Shown: positions 44,236 to 57,415 of the stretch, piece after piece
How the letters are laid out: the number at the start of each line of letters is the position of its first letter
Position numbering within the stretch: position 1 is the first letter of the stretch
Assembly: GCA_022494885.1 (NCBI GenBank)
Contig: JAGVSM010003943.1
Location: 62,001-126,000, forward strand
Length of the DNA: 64,000 nt
Direction: 5' to 3'
Source of the DNA: Micrasema longulum
Taxonomy: Eukaryota; Arthropoda; Insecta; Trichoptera; Brachycentridae
The notes under the pieces: model-generated
The model's input: the letters and a program-made list of their open reading frames with translations, nothing else
Told to the model about the DNA's origin: nothing
Database searches by the model: none
Made by a program: the position numbers and the translations under genes

Positions 44236-46009
44236 TCATTCAATATTTTAGAAGCTAAGTCCCTTTTTAAATTTTTATTTGACTTTTGCAAATAAACATA
44301 GGAATGAACTTATTTAGTATTTTTTTAAGCTCTAAAATGTACTCGAGCTTCACAAGTAAGTACTCGTAATACCAGTGATGCACATTTGACTTTTTTATTA
44401 AACAAATCAACGCTCTCAACAATATATTCTTTAATTGAAATCGTCAACAAAACAATTTTTATGATTTATGATAAATTAATAAAAATTACATATACCGTAG
44501 AAGAAGTAGATAACATTAATATTATTTTGATGGCTTCTACATTAACATAAATCATTGATTATCTCAGGAACGCAAGTATGCACCACCACCACTGTGTACC
44601 GCTCCATACAATGGGGTTACATAAATAGTTTAGTGAGAGTGAGAATTACTTATCAAACTATGCCAAAATTAAAGAAAAATTTAATTATGACGTATATTTC
44701 AATTTATTTAATACTCGCAATACACAATTTTATTAGAGCACATTTATTCACTTTCATGTCCCGACTAATTAGAAAATTCCGTGATAATTCGGGTCTTTTC
44801 TATGCTTATTTGAAAGAAGACAAGACAGAAAGCTGATTTGGGGTTACTCCGTTAGGATCTGATGGCGAAAAGTTTTTTTTAAGACTGAGATTTTTTTTTT
44901 CTTTTTATATATTCTATTTCATTATATTTGTAATATTGTATTTTTTACAAGTGGAATTATACGTCGCGGCTTTAAACTGGAACGCTTTATTTCTTATTTT
45001 TTGGTATTGTATTTAGTTATAATATATAGACCACTATAACTTTTATAATTATTTTTTTTAACAAAAAAATCCATTATCAATAAAGATAAGTTATTATTTA
45101 TGACAAGTTGCAGCAGAGTAAAGATAATGTACCTAAAACTATTATTTTAAATCTTTAATAATTTCATGATTCACGTCAGTAATAAATTTGATGGTAAAAA
45201 TAAAAATAAAATAATTTGATACCATAATAAAAATTATAATTTTGTTTTATTTACACAATATGTGAATAAAAATTTTCGTAAGCAGCTTAACAACTTATTT
45301 TATGTTCCAATTAGTAATAGTTAACATACATATTTACAAATTACTAAGGATCACTCTTAAGTTTATTGAAAAATTATATACATATTTACATATGAGGGTA
45401 TAAGGTATAAGGGTAATATTAATGACATCATCGATACTTTAAATTTATTCCCGGAGCAATATTATACAGTGGTCTCTTCCTTCTGACAAACTCCAGTTGT
45501 GGAAGTTCATCTTAAACATGGACATTGTTATGTGATTTTTCAAAGTTTTGTAATTTTAAAATTACTCCGCCAGTGACCTTAGAAGTCTTTAATCTGTAAT
45601 TTCTGCTGATTTGTGGGTCGGGTTCCCGGAAACCGGAAATCGACCATAACACTCAGAACATCATTGGTTGATTCGGAAGAATTTGTGACGTAATTCAAAT
45701 AAGTTCATTTTTATTATATTTTTATACATTTTTGCGAAACTACGCTTTATAACTAAATGCTATAATTTCTGTAGCGTGCAAGAAAATATTATTTTTATTC
45801 AATTTCTTTTAGCACTGAACTTCCTTGTTATAATTTTTATATCATGTTACTTTTATTCATTTAAGAATATAATATAACAGAATAAGTTCAGTATTTGCAC
45901 AAATTTGCAGTCCATAAAGATTTTTTAAAAATACGAGTACATGTAAAAGGTATTGAATATGTTTTTTTGTATCATATATGAGTCTTTTAAACTCTTTAAA
46001 GGCTGTGGT
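44236..46009. other. AT-rich interval, no recognised gene
   Basis: A 93-codon plus-strand ORF (44555-44836) and a 65-codon minus-strand ORF lack known motifs. The patch 45580-45680 is somewhat GC-richer ('gggttcccggaaaccgg', a short palindrome). Confidence 0.4.
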
Positions 46010-46450
46010 AATAAAATATTTTGCGCCCAATGATTTAACATTATGTTGCCACAAGCAAAAGACGGAATTTTCTGACGTTCAGACGTCTGAAAAAAAAAGT
46101 TAGAGATATTCTGTTTAAAAATTGTTTTTCTTAAAATAAAATCAAAAATACATTTTGGTCCTGTTATAGCTGAATAAATTTGAAATCATAAATACGCCGG
46201 TCATCTTACATGCGTGCACTTCCGCTCACTGCCAATAACCGACTACACGTCTTTCACACAAACACAGATCAAATTGCATCTCTGTCTTTCATGTTATGAG
46301 TTCTATTTTCAAGCTCTCTTATACAAATTTACTGTTGTATCGTCGCCACGTTCATTCTTCGCATACCAAGGATAAATATTTTTAAAATTAAAATCCAGCA
46401 TATCTATACGAATTTTACTTTCCAAATCCGGTGTGAAAATGTCCGTTTAA
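46010..46450 (+). repeat. Dispersed repeat E, uninterrupted copy
   Basis: Collinear with 33690-34055 plus 38423-38540; the junction region reads 'cattcttcgcataccaagg' at 46353. It supplies the pre-insertion structure of the R1-clade target. Confidence 0.8.
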
Positions 46451-46684
46451 AGGTGACAAAAATACGACTTTATCATTGAGAAAAATAAGAGAAATATGTC
46501 AAGTCTAGTATCATATTATGTAGACTAGTATGACATCACAGCCATACAAGATTGAAGAAAAATGACTTTATTCAAAAATTTAAAGTACATAACTACATGT
46601 TACATGTGACACATCAGCAGAACGGAAATATATTACATATGGGAGGTATTACATAAGTAATCGTAAATAGTCAATATAAACTAA

Positions 46685-46801
46685 TTTTATTTATTTATTT
46701 AATTTAACAATACGCCCAAGAGGCATTTACAAAAAATATACAGGTAAGTATAAACATACTAAGAAATAATTAAAAAATAAACAACGCTTTTTTGTATATA
46801 T
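46685..46801 (-). repeat. 3' tail of a non-LTR element (GGGCGTAT family)
   Basis: 'tacgcccaagaggcatttac' to 'acaacgcttttttgtatata', near-identical to 29930-30035, cut at 46801 by the 5' LTR. Confidence 0.65.
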
Positions 46802-47962
46802 TGTTATGTTTATATTTCACACTTAAAGATTTTAAAGGATTTATTATTCAAATCTTCCCGCAAACGACCAACAGCGCCACTTACGCCCACTTTTTACAAC
46901 TATTCCAATCATACCAACCAAAATAACTTTAATTCTCAGCACTGACAACCTAACAAAAACCTTCTAGAAAGGGCTTCTTTCATCTCCGACGGGAAGTTCG
47001 CAGATCCGGGCCAGCCAGCCAACAGCAAGGACGTTTCTTTAAGAACCGCCCCGGACTCCGCGGATAACCCGTTCCAGCCATGTTGTTAGAAACCGCGTTA
47101 TCAACGGGCGACGATCTCTATATTTGTCAACAAGCATTACAAAGTTGTGAAGTTTTATATACGACACCGCGTGTGACCGTTTCAACCCGAGCGTCAGTCG
47201 GCGGTAAGCGATTCCTCGCGCCCACCTGTCCGCGCCTCGTGACCACGCTGGTCTCCATCCTTCGTAATCTGCCCCATCCGTGTCTCCGATAGTCCTTAGG
47301 AGACTCTGGTTTCAACACGGAATCTCTGGCACCCTAGGAACGGTTTCCTTTTGTCCATGCGCTCACCCGAGCCCCAACAACCGCCTCGATAGCCCCCCGG
47401 AGGACTTTAACGAGCTCCTGGAAGAGTTACTTCCCGAGCCAGCCACTTTCCACGTGATGCGGCCTCGACAACATCTCGTCGTCCCGCGTGTTTAACGCGA
47501 GGCCGTTTACCGGCCTCGCTTCAGCCAGGCCAGGTCGCCTTGGTCTTCGGGATTCTTCAGACACCCCGTCACGGTGAGATCGTTCCATAATTTCGAGCTA
47601 GATAAACCCTTATTTTTTCTTTAGATCCGAATCAAGCGTGTTGTGGTTATCCTATCCCGCCATTCCTCCTTGTCATATGTAATCTGAGAGTTTTGTAGAA
47701 CTAAATCTGTTATATTGTAATATTAAATTGGCCCCGAGCCTTGAACAACAAAGCTGTTTTACTTATTTGTGATTCCTGTGGTCTCGAGCGTTGAGGAGGA
47801 AGGGTTTGGAGTCATCAAAACCCTTACGACTTAACCTGGATAAGTGTCTTGTACTCTCCGCTGAACCTAGCCGGGCAAAAGCTAAGAGCGGTAATCTCCG
47901 TCTTCAAGTAGAAAGTATTATGTAAACTCAGAGGAAGTACTGTCCACTTCCCGCCCGTAACA
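46802..47962 (+). repeat. 5' LTR
   Basis: 1,161 bp, TGTTATG..GTAACA. A TATATA box lies at 47156-47161 and an initiator-like TCAGTC at 47194-47199 (40 bp apart, slightly long), directly followed by a possible splice donor GGTAAGCG. A 71-codon ORF inside is not supported. Confidence 0.93.
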
Positions 47963-48867
47963 CTGTCGCCTTTTGAACGTGGGACCGATTCTAAACCTTT
48001 TTTCTAAAACGCCGACGCCACGGAAAAACCAACAGCTTTGTTATAAAAATTAATTCGCCGGTATATGTAGAAATATTCATAAAAAACTGTCTATTAATCC
48101 CTTGTTTACAGCAAAAACCTACGTGGAAAAGTGAAATTAACCATGAAAAAATAGTTTCCGCGCATCAAGTATTTTATTTTAGTAACTGTAAGTTCGTTAC
48201 ATAGTGTCAAACAAGCGCGCATTTAAACCGCCAAATTTATCTGCGTCTCGCATCTAGGGCAAATACATTCGACCACAGATCCACTCATTAAAATTCATAG
48301 ATTCCTTTTTTTTCTCTTCGCTCAAAAAAAAATATTATTGTCTTTCGTCTATAATAACCAGGAGCATAAACACAAACAGCTGTGAACTGTCAAAAGTAAA
48401 TTTATTTAATCAAATGTAAACAAACAATTTAATTATCAATGAAACAATTTGGAATATCTCACAAACGTCAAACATCGCCAACTCACTTCATATACGAGTT
48501 AATTAGAAGGAACTCTGTAAATAAGTTATTACCTTTCAACAATTTCGTTACTTTTAAAAAAAATAATATCAAATAAATTTCCGAAAATTGAAAATTAAAT
48601 TCAAAAAGAATTATTAATAAAACAAGCACTATAAAAGTGAAATATATCTATTCTTACGCCAGTCCACAAAATTTCTATTTTTACTTTCCGTTCCTAATAA
48701 CAGTTTTTTCTGTGTCTTAAATAAAGTGAAAACAGTGCTTGAAAAGTGAAAAATAGCAATACCTAAAGTCAGTCCACGCCAAAATTTTCTCAAAATTCCT
48801 TTTTGCTAAGTCAAAAAGTCTTGCTTCAAATTTAATAATTAAAATAATACTTTAACAAATTTTAAAA
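47963..48867 (+). other. LTR element 5' untranslated region
   Basis: 905 bp between the LTR and gag. A primer binding site starting with TGG is not evident immediately after the LTR ('ctgtcgccttttgaacgtgg'), so the priming tRNA is unidentified. Confidence 0.6.
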
Positions 48868-49902
48868 ATGAAACCTAGTACGAAAGGATCCACTGCTAAA
48901 TTAACCAAAGGAATATCGTCAGCTCAAAGAACACGCCCTAGAAAGTTAAGCGCAATAAAGGCTCGCACTAGGGGAACCCGCAAAGAACTCGTGCCTCACC
49001 GAAACCAGTCATCAATAGACACCAATACCAGAGCAATTTCGTCACAAAATTTCGATTGTAGAAACAATTCGGCAATCTCCCTTACATCCTGGAATCTGCA
49101 CTTCAATGGAAATACAGATGTTCGCGAATTCATTTTGAGAATCGAGGAATTAACTCAAGCCCGAAGCGTACCCGAACCAACCTTAATTAAATGTTTCGTC
49201 GACCTTCTGACAGATCGAGCTCTTGCATGGTACCGCTCCTTAAAAAATAAACCCGAGACATGGGCCAATCTGAAATCAATCTTAACCAAACACTTCGAAC
49301 CTCGCAACGCCCAGCACAATTTGAAGAAACAACTGTATGCGGCAAGACAGTCCAACCGATGCCCCGCAGCCGATTTTTTCATAGCTACCCGCGCCATTAA
49401 CGATAAGTTAGATGATCCTCTGGCAGAAGCAGACCTCCTACAGATTTTTATACATGGTCTTTCTTCAGAATACGCCAGCATTTTGGCATGCCAGCACGTA
49501 GAGAGTATGCAACAATTAGAAGACCTCTGCGTCAATTTCGAAACATTCAGACCGGCACCCGAAGATTTTCGAGCAAGAACGAATACATTGAATAGGGGAG
49601 ATCAGCATTACACCCAACAACGCTCGTGCCACTTTTGCCATCAGACAGGCCACTTCAAAAATAATTGCGAGGCTTATCTAAACCAAAATAGAAACAATAG
49701 ACCATCAAACTTTCCTCCAGCGCGGCTGCGCAATGAACAACCTTTGTATACTCCTCGCAGGTGTCATTTCTGTAACAGATCTGGTCACATAAAGTCCAAC
49801 TGCGGAGAATACATTAAGTCTCTATCCAACATTAGGATGCCCCCGCCGATTGATACTACACGTCCCCCGCCACCATACCGGTACCATCATCAAAAAAACT
49901 AG
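48868..49902 (+). CDS. gag: Gag polyprotein of the Ty3/gypsy element
   Basis: 344 codons, uninterrupted. The N-terminal 70 residues are Lys/Arg-rich. Residues 80-235 match the retrotransposon Gag fold (pattern F.G...V..F..R.E, then LTD.A..WYRSLK, then HF.P..A). Two zinc knuckles follow: CHFCHQTGHFKNNC near residue 253 and CHFCNRSGHIKSNC near residue 300. The protein assembles the cytoplasmic particle and packages element RNA. The last codons CAA AAA AAC TAG contain the -1 slippery heptamer just before the stop. This is the only intact full-length ORF of the element. Confidence 0.92.
   Translation: MKPSTKGSTAKLTKGISSAQRTRPRKLSAIKARTRGTRKELVPHRNQSSIDTNTRAISSQNFDCRNNSAISLTSWNLHFNGNTDVREFILRIEELTQARSVPEPTLIKCFVDLLTDRALAWYRSLKNKPETWANLKSILTKHFEPRNAQHNLKKQLYAARQSNRCPAADFFIATRAINDKLDDPLAEADLLQIFIHGLSSEYASILACQHVESMQQLEDLCVNFETFRPAPEDFRARTNTLNRGDQHYTQQRSCHFCHQTGHFKNNCEAYLNQNRNNRPSNFPPARLRNEQPLYTPRRCHFCNRSGHIKSNCGEYIKSLSNIRMPPPIDTTRPPPPYRYHHQKN
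49893..49899 (+). promoter_or_regulatory. -1 ribosomal frameshift heptamer (A AAA AAC)
   Basis: In the gag frame the heptamer is A|AAA|AAC directly before TAG (49900-49902). Slipping back one base opens the pol frame, which has no stop from here to 51039. This is the classical retroviral-type slippery sequence. A weak downstream stem (UCGG/CCGA, about 49935-49954) lies rather far away to be the stimulator. Confidence 0.75.
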
Positions 49903-52900
49903 CCGACGGTCACCCTACAATATCCGCACCCAGTTCGGAGGTTCGAATCCCCGACTGGCAAGGGTGGCTGAAGAAAGTGCATTTTGTGGATCATATGGCA
50001 AATATGTCCTCGGTAAATTGTAAAGAGGCAACGGACGGTCGCCCGTACACCCATTTCACCATAAACAACGTTACCTTCCGCGGATTATTAGACTCTGGAG
50101 CAAATGTGTCATGTATCGGAGGAAATGCCCACATACCTTTCATCAACTTCGGATTCCAGCTTTTGCCACACGATAGCAACGTGCAGACCTCAGACTCTAG
50201 GCAACAATTGGCCCTTGGAGTACTTCCGTTACCCGTCACCTGTACCGGACAAACCCGTGTCATCAATTTCCTAGTAATACCCACCCTCACACCAAAATTT
50301 ATTTTGGGAGTGGATTTTTGGAAACTCTTCGAAGTGGCGCCGCATGTCATCACCCCTAGAATACCCCCGCCCGCTGTTCACAAGGTGTGTGAGATCAAAA
50401 CCATCGTCCCCATAGGAAATTTGTCTCCGGACCAGAGCCAGATTCTACGTGAAACCATCGATAGTTTTTCAGAAATTTCTTTCGACACACAAGGTCTAGG
50501 ATTGACCCACCTTATAACCCACGTAATCAACACAGAGGGACCACCCATCAAGCAGTCTTACTATCCTCTCTCACCCGTTCGGCTGCAACAACTGGAGCAG
50601 GAGCTAAATCAAATGTTATCTTTAGGTGTGGTGAGACCCAGCCGATCACCCTGGAATAATCCCACTCTGTTGGTACAAAAGAAGGATGGTTCGGCACGTT
50701 TTTGCTTGGATTCACGACGCCTGAATGCTGTTACCAAGGCCGATGCATACCCTTTACCCTTTATCCACAGAATACTGGACAACCTGCGCAATGCAAAATT
50801 CATAAGTTCTATTGACTTAAGCAAAGCTTTCTGGCAGATTCCACTCTCGGAGGAATCCTGCGAGAAAACAGCCTTCACCGTGCCAGGAAGAGGCATGTTC
50901 GAATTTGTTAGATTGCCTTTCGGACTGAAAAATGCCCCCTCGGAATTACAGCGCCTGGCCGACAAACTGTTTGGCCCAGAATTGGACGAACAACTATTCT
51001 GCTACTTGGACGACCTAGTTATTGTAAGCCCTACCTTTTAGAAACATATCGAAACCCTACGTGTGGTAAGAGATCGACTAAAATCTAGCGGTCTAACAAT
51101 TAATTTCCAAAAGTCAGAATTTTGTAAAGCTCGCCTTCGGTACTTAGGTTACATTATAGATCAGGACGGACTCCGCACGGACCCTTCAAAAATCGAAGCG
51201 GTGGCAAATTTTCCCCGACCACAAAACTCCAAGCAAATAAAGTCATTTATAGGTTTATCTTCATATTACAGGCGTTTCATCAAGAATTTTTCAGATATCT
51301 CCGCCCCCCTGACGAAGCTCACTGGTACCAGAAAAGGAAAGTCTAATTTTAAATGGTCGGAAGCCGCCGAAACAGCATTCACAACTCTAAAAAACGCCCT
51401 TTTGACGGCACCCGTACTAAGTTGCCCAAACTTCAAGCAACCTTTTACCTTGCATACTGATGCCTCCAATATCGGAATAGGTGGCGTTTTAACTCAACTG
51501 GACGAGAAAAACGAAGAACACCCGATAGCGTTTTTCTCACGTAAACTGAACAAACATGAGCAAAATTATGGCATTACGGAAAGAGAACTCCTCGCAGTCT
51601 TGGAAACCTTATTTCAGAGGTTACATTGAAGGAAGTAAGTTCACAATCATCACCGACCACTCAAGCCTCAAATGGCTGTACTCACTTTCCAACCCTTCAG
51701 GCAGACTGGCCAGATGGTCTACCCGGTTATCACAATACACCTTCGAAATACAACATAGAAAAGGTGCCCAAAATGTGGTACCAGATGCCCTTTCACGTAT
51801 TGAGACTCCGACAATAGCAGTTATAAACGCACTCCCTGACACCACCGACGAATGGTACCTGAAAATTTACAACGGATGCACAAACCACCCCCAAAGGTTC
51901 CCCAACTTCACAATCCGCGAAGGAAAACTTTACCGTCACTCTAAAGCCTCCCTATCCTTGCTAGAAGATTACGCTTGGAAATTAGTCATCCCCAAAGAAC
52001 AGCAACAGGCCCTCATAGCGGAAAACCATTCTTCCAGTACAGCCATTCACCCTGGCACCTTCAAAACTTTCAAGAAACTGCACCTACGTTACTTTTGGAA
52101 CGGCCTTTTCAAACAAGTACGTAAATACGTAAACCACTGCGATGTCTGTAAAGCTTACAAACACTCTACCTCCGCCCCCCTCGGTTTAATGTCTACAGAA
52201 AAACGCGTGAATCGCCCCCTCGAAGTTTTGTCCTTGGATCTGGTCGGCCCACTTCCAAAAAGTTATAAAAACAATATGCATATTCTAACAGTAGTTGATG
52301 TATTCACAAAATATTGCTGGTTTTTTCCATTAAAGAGAGCAACCTCGGCCTCCATTATAAGTTTGTTAGAATCATGCATTTTTATTCCCCACGGTGTCCC
52401 GAGGACAATAATTTGCGATAACGGCAAACAATTCATTTCAAAGGAATTTAGGGACTTTCTTGCTAAATACGGCGTGCCTGACATTTTTTCCAATAGTTTT
52501 TATACTCCAAACAATAACACGGTTGAAAGATACAACCAGTCACTTTCTACAGCCCTCGCAATCCTGGTACAAAAGGATCACCGCACTTGGTGTAAGAATA
52601 TTCCGCAAATTCAAGCCTCTATGAACAATACTGTAAATCTCACAACAGGATTCACACCGTTTTTATTAGATCATGGTTATGAACAAATTGCTCACGGTTC
52701 CTTACATGAGACCATGTTCCCTACAAACCCAGACCTATCAGCTCAAAATTACGCTCATAGGCTGCAGGAACTTTCAGCTATATACGACGAAGTAACCAAT
52801 GCCTTGTTTCAGTCCCATCAAAAGAGTGCAGAACGTTTCAATAAGGGTCGCAAACACGTGGAATACGCCCCAAATGACATCGTGTGGAGAAAAAATTTCG

Positions 52901-53076
52901 TACAAAGTAATGCGGCCATTTATTTTTCTGCCAAATTGGCGCCCCGTTTTGTTCAAGCAAAGGTTGTTAAAAAGATATCAAGCCTCATTTATATGCTCGC
53001 CGACTTGTCTGGTAAATCATTGGGAAAATACCACATAAAAGATATAATTAAGTCAGGAAGCAGCGAAAAGACTTAA
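49900..53076 (+). pseudogene. pol: Pol polyprotein (PR-RT-RH-IN), one nonsense and one frameshift
   Basis: Entered by -1 frameshifting from gag. Order: aspartic protease (LLDSGANVS near 50089), RT (RFCLDSRRLN near 50700, SIDLSKAFWQIP, then YLDDLVIV near 51003), RNase H (HTDASNIGIGGVL near 51454), then integrase with an HHCC zinc region (HPGT..C..C, 52049-52149) and catalytic D, D, E with D-35-E spacing ending at NTVERYN (52516 on). Lesions: TAG at 51039-51041, a codon after YLDD.., and a frameshift near 51600-51620 in RNase H. A full product would be about 1,060 residues. The rest of the sequence is well preserved, consistent with the young LTRs. Confidence 0.9.
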
Positions 53077-53747
53077 GATGTGAATCGTCAACTGCGTGCT
53101 TTCATTACCTGGTTCGCGCATTAAAAACATTCCAGGCGCGTAAACAAATGACAACGCGTTAAAAATAATTCATAAATGCACAAAGAACACCAAATAGTCC
53201 TTCCATCTTGGTTTACTTTATTGTACGGAACAATGAGGTAACATTTCTTTTCTTATTTCATTGTTCCCCAAAGTGCATAATTTCAGCTTTCCTACCTATT
53301 CTATCTCCTTGGGCAATATTCGAATCAATGTTTGATGAGGTACGACCAAAATTTTAAACCCTTATGATGCATTGTGTACATGCTTAATTCTTTGGACAAT
53401 TGAGACGATAACCTTGGGTTCGATACCTGAACTCTCACGTTCGCTGTTCCTTGTGATCACCTCAGCTGATCATTGAATTGGAGTCGCATTGGACTCATCG
53501 CATCATATTTTAAGATTCTAACAACGCTCAGAATTAATAGCACTATTCCACTGGTAGAGAAATTACTTTTTTCTCTAACTTTGAACTTTAAATAGAAATT
53601 GCTATAGGTTTTGTTATGATGTGATCATTATTGATATCTGTTGTTCAATGTTTAGTTGATTTTTGGAAAGTCACAAGTGTGCAGTATATTGGTCGTTTAA
53701 TCTTGTTCCATGTATACAAATGTGCTTCTCATCGATTTATTTTCTTA
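53077..53747 (+). other. LTR element 3' internal region, left of the nested insertion
   Basis: No env-like ORF (no signal peptide or membrane segment). The sequence is not seen elsewhere in the window. Confidence 0.5.
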
Positions 53748-56700
53748 TATTTATTTATTTATTTATTTATTTATTAACGGACATTGTCCATGTATACAAT
53801 TTATAAGGTTTAAATATTACAAATAAAAGAGTAGTTTAAAACATTTAAAGAAAAAAAGAAAGAAGCATTGACAAACATAAGGGACATCGAGACAAGATCT
53901 GGACTATTTATTTAGTGCTCGTTTAAATCGTTGTAAACTTAAACCAAAAAAGTCCAGATCCTGTCTTGAGTTAACAATACGACAAAGGCGGGTCATTGGA
54001 GAATTTAGGCCATAGTTTGTTCTATGCTGATCGATGAACAGTACTTCATTGTTTCTCAACCTACGAGTCAGAATATTGAATTTTACTTGTCCCAGTAATG
54101 ATGGAACATCGATTATACCATTTAGTATGCCGAACATATATGGAGTCAATATTAGTTCTACGTTTTTGTAGACTAGAAATATTTAACATTGACTCTATTT
54201 CAGCATAAGAATAATTATCTCTCTCTAGTCCAAGCATCCACGCTATTTTTCGAAGCAAGCGATGTTGGACTGATTCAATGTGATTTATGCGATTGACATA
54301 GAATGGAGACCAGACCACGGAGGCATATTCTAGAAGAGGGCGAACAGTTGAGCAATAAGAGTTTTGATTGTACGGACATTAGTAAAATCAGAGGATATTC
54401 TGTTAATGAAGCCAAGTAATTTCAGTGATTTATTTACTGTATTATCTATATGCTCGTTGTATGTCAGTTTATAGTCCAAAACAACTCCTAAATCTCTGAT
54501 GGACTTAACTACATCAATTTTGGAGTTTTCTAATAGGTACTCGAAGGAAATCGGTTGTTTTGTTCTATGAAATGACATTATTTTGCATTTTTTAATATTT
54601 AGTTCTAATTTATTGACTTTACACCATCGGTTAAAAGAGTTAATGTCTGATTGAAGAAGAAAGCAGTCTTGTAAAGTTTGAATTATTTTGAGAATTTTGT
54701 TGTCGTCCGCGAAGAGCCAAAAACGAGAGTAAGAGAATGATTTAGCAACATCATTAATAAACAAATTGAAAAGCAGGGGTGCCAAATGAGCACCCTGAGG
54801 TACACCCGATGTAACATCAATACTGGTTGATAAATAGTTATTTATCCGAACATTTTGTGTCCTACTAGTTAGATACGATTTAATAAATGATAGTAATGGA
54901 TCTCTTATTCCCAAGGCATGTAATTTATACATGAGAATTTTATGATCTACTTTGTCAAATGCCTTAGAAAAATCTGTATAAAGAACATCAATCTGCTGAC
55001 CATTTTCGAGTGCTTTGACAATAACCTGGGTATAATCTACCAGGTTAGAGGTGGTTGATCTGGCAGATCTAAATCCATGCTGTTCATTGATCAGTATATT
55101 CTTAAACATGGGCGTGATTTTGCTAGCAATTATAGCTTCAAACATTTTAGGGATACAAGATAATGTTGAGATAGGCCTATAATTGCTAACATTAGATTTA
55201 TCGCCTGATTTAAAAATAGGCCTTATATAACTTATCTTCCATAAGGATGGAAACTCACCAGATGACAGAGAGAGATTAAACATGAATGAAATTGGTTTAG
55301 AGAGAGTGTAGCTACAATTTTTTAATAATAAATCTGGAATACCATCAGGCCCAGTGGTCTTTTTACTAGTTAATTTGTTCATAGAACGGAAAACATCATT
55401 ATTAGAAATTGTGCAACTGTTTAAATCTATAGTATTTGAATATTGTAAAGGGATAGCGCAGCATGAGGAATTATTATTTGCAAAAACGGATGAAAAATGA
55501 GTTGCAAAAAGATTTGCAATGTCGGCACCATTAGTTGCTCGTCCGTCATTGAGGAACATAATTGACGGTATATGGTGATCGCTACGCTTATCCGAAACAA
55601 ATCTCCAAAACTTTTTCGGGTCATCGTTTATCATCTGCTCAGTATTGCTAATAAAGACACTGTAACAGATTCTTGTCTCCGCTTTTACCATTCCTCTCAA
55701 TTGGGAAAATATTTGGTAATTTATTAGGTTGCCAGTTGATTTATATAATTTGTGATTTCTTTTTTTTTCAAATATTAAGTTTTTTTAAATACGGACTGAA
55801 CCATTTTGGAAACTTTGGTCGGATAAAGTTAGCTTTGGGGATGAACATATTTATTGCTTCATTCAAACATTGGTTAAAGTTAATTACAGCCTCATTAATA
55901 TCAGTATAAGAAAAAATAGTGCTCCAGTCATAGGACAAGAAATATAAGTTTAACCCATCATAATCACCTTTATCAAACTTGTAATGCGCATTATCGTTAG
56001 GCTTAAGTGAGTCAATATTAAAGGCATGCGTAACATTAAAATCAAGTGGTGGGTGATACTTGTCGATGGGCAACAAAGGATCAATAGATTCTAATACAGA
56101 AATGTTAGGTATAGTACTGAAAATCAAATCTAGACAGTATCCTGAACAATTTTTTACGAAATTTAATTGATACATGTTCATGTAAGCAAATGAATTTACT
56201 ACCACCGCTGTTTGAGGGGTATTGGGGCTTTGTGTTTTAACTCCACTTCCATCATTAATCCAAGATACTTTAGGCAAATTATAATCTCCACATATCAGCA
56301 CAGAAGCTGCATCAGTGGAAACTCGCTCTACCAATTCTGTGTGGGCCTTGTAAGTATCAATAGACGAAGAAGGTGGAATATAAACACAACCAATAATCAT
56401 TTTTTTTGGAACCAACTGAAACACATAATATAATTTGATCTGCAATATTGCTAGAAGACTCAACGGTGTAACAAGAATACAATTTATTTACACATATCAT
56501 GACACCACCGCCTCGTCTTTTATTTGAAGATACTGAACGATCGCAACGAAATATATTATACTCAGCTAGTCCTAGTTCGGTTGACATGATATTGTCAGAT
56601 AGCCAGGTTTCCGTAAAAAATAGAAAATCGTATTTACATCCTGTAGAAAGATTACATCTCAAGGTTGGGATAAGCTCATGTAATGGCTTTTCTGTTTCCA

Positions 56701-57415
56701 TTGGCAAAAGCAAGTATAATCAGCCTAAAATATCACGAAGTATCCTGTCTGGCCTCATTAACCAGTCAAGGATTATTTCACCTCAACCTAGAATGGACAT
56801 TTTGTTGGGAATAATGAACCCAACATTGTGCTCTAAACACCAAATTATCAAATCAATAAATTCATAAACTTGCCCTTTCCTTAATTTTCTCTTGGAAATT
56901 ATTATAAATATTTGAAATAAAAAACCTGTTCTTCTATAAAATCTTTAATCAACTTGCAACAACCTTGGATAATACCAGCAACAAAAGCCAAATACCCTGC
57001 TATGACTTAAATCTTCATGATCCTTTAATTCATTTAACCTAGGAGTGGCCCTAAAATGCCCCAAACAGCATAGGATCATGCAGATACTCTTGCCTCAAGG
57101 CAAAAAAGGCAAATTTTATGTATATTTTTATATGTCGAAATCAACTGCCAACAATACTGACCTTCTAATTTAATGGGAAAAGACCTTAACCTTATGTTAT
57201 ACAATCTGTGCTCCCGAATCTGTCTGTTTAGCGGCTCAGCTACTAAACCGACTCATAGGCTATGTCCTTTTTCAAACCAAAATCCCTGTAAGGGATACTA
57301 CTTGTAAATATTGTGTAAAAATTTGTAAAATATTGTAAATAATGCATAGGTTAAGCAAATGATAATTTGAAGAATTTTATCATCTTCTGCGAAATAACTA
57401 TTTCCATGTATGTGT
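53748..57415 (-). mobile_element. Non-LTR retrotransposon (Jockey/CR1 superfamily) nested in the LTR element
   Basis: The minus-strand 3' end is (TAAA)n at 53748-53775, preceded by 'catggacaatgtccgttaat'. The ORF2 relic runs 53904-56720. The 5' end is uncertain: 'atttattcttat' near 57416 may be the partner of 'atttattttcttat' at 53738, giving the limit used here, but this is low-complexity. ORF1 is not recognised. Confidence 0.65.
53904..56720 (-). pseudogene. Endonuclease-RT ORF2 of the nested non-LTR element, four frameshifts
   Basis: The N-terminus of the frame is a CR1/Jockey-type endonuclease: 'FLFFTETWLSDN', 'RRGGGVMI', 'GCVYIPPSS', 'LICGDYNLP', 'CLDLIFST'. RT follows on the longest open piece (54330-55700): 'KTTGPDGIPDLLLK', 'NYRPISTLSC', 'QHGFRSARSTTSN', 'TDFSKAFDKVDHKIL', 'SGVPQGAHLAPLLFNLFIND', 'FADDNKIL' and 'LGVVLDYKLTYNEHI'. 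The C-terminal part is in two further frames to 53904. Frameshifts lie near 56400 (T run), 55785 (T run), 54340 and 54160; two are in homopolymers and could be sequencing errors. No internal nonsense codons were noted. Confidence 0.87.

Noticed and set aside
47280..47495. 71-codon ORF repeated in both LTRs (also 59931-60146)
   Set aside because: Duplicated only because the LTRs are identical by origin; no domain, and LTRs rarely encode protein.
49938..49958. GGTTCGAATCCC resembling a tRNA B box between gag and pol
   Set aside because: It lies in the continuous -1 pol frame, no A box or cloverleaf is present, and the frame explains the sequence.
53077..53747. env gene of an errantivirus
   Set aside because: No ORF of adequate length, signal peptide or transmembrane segment between pol and the nested insertion, nor in 57416-59451.
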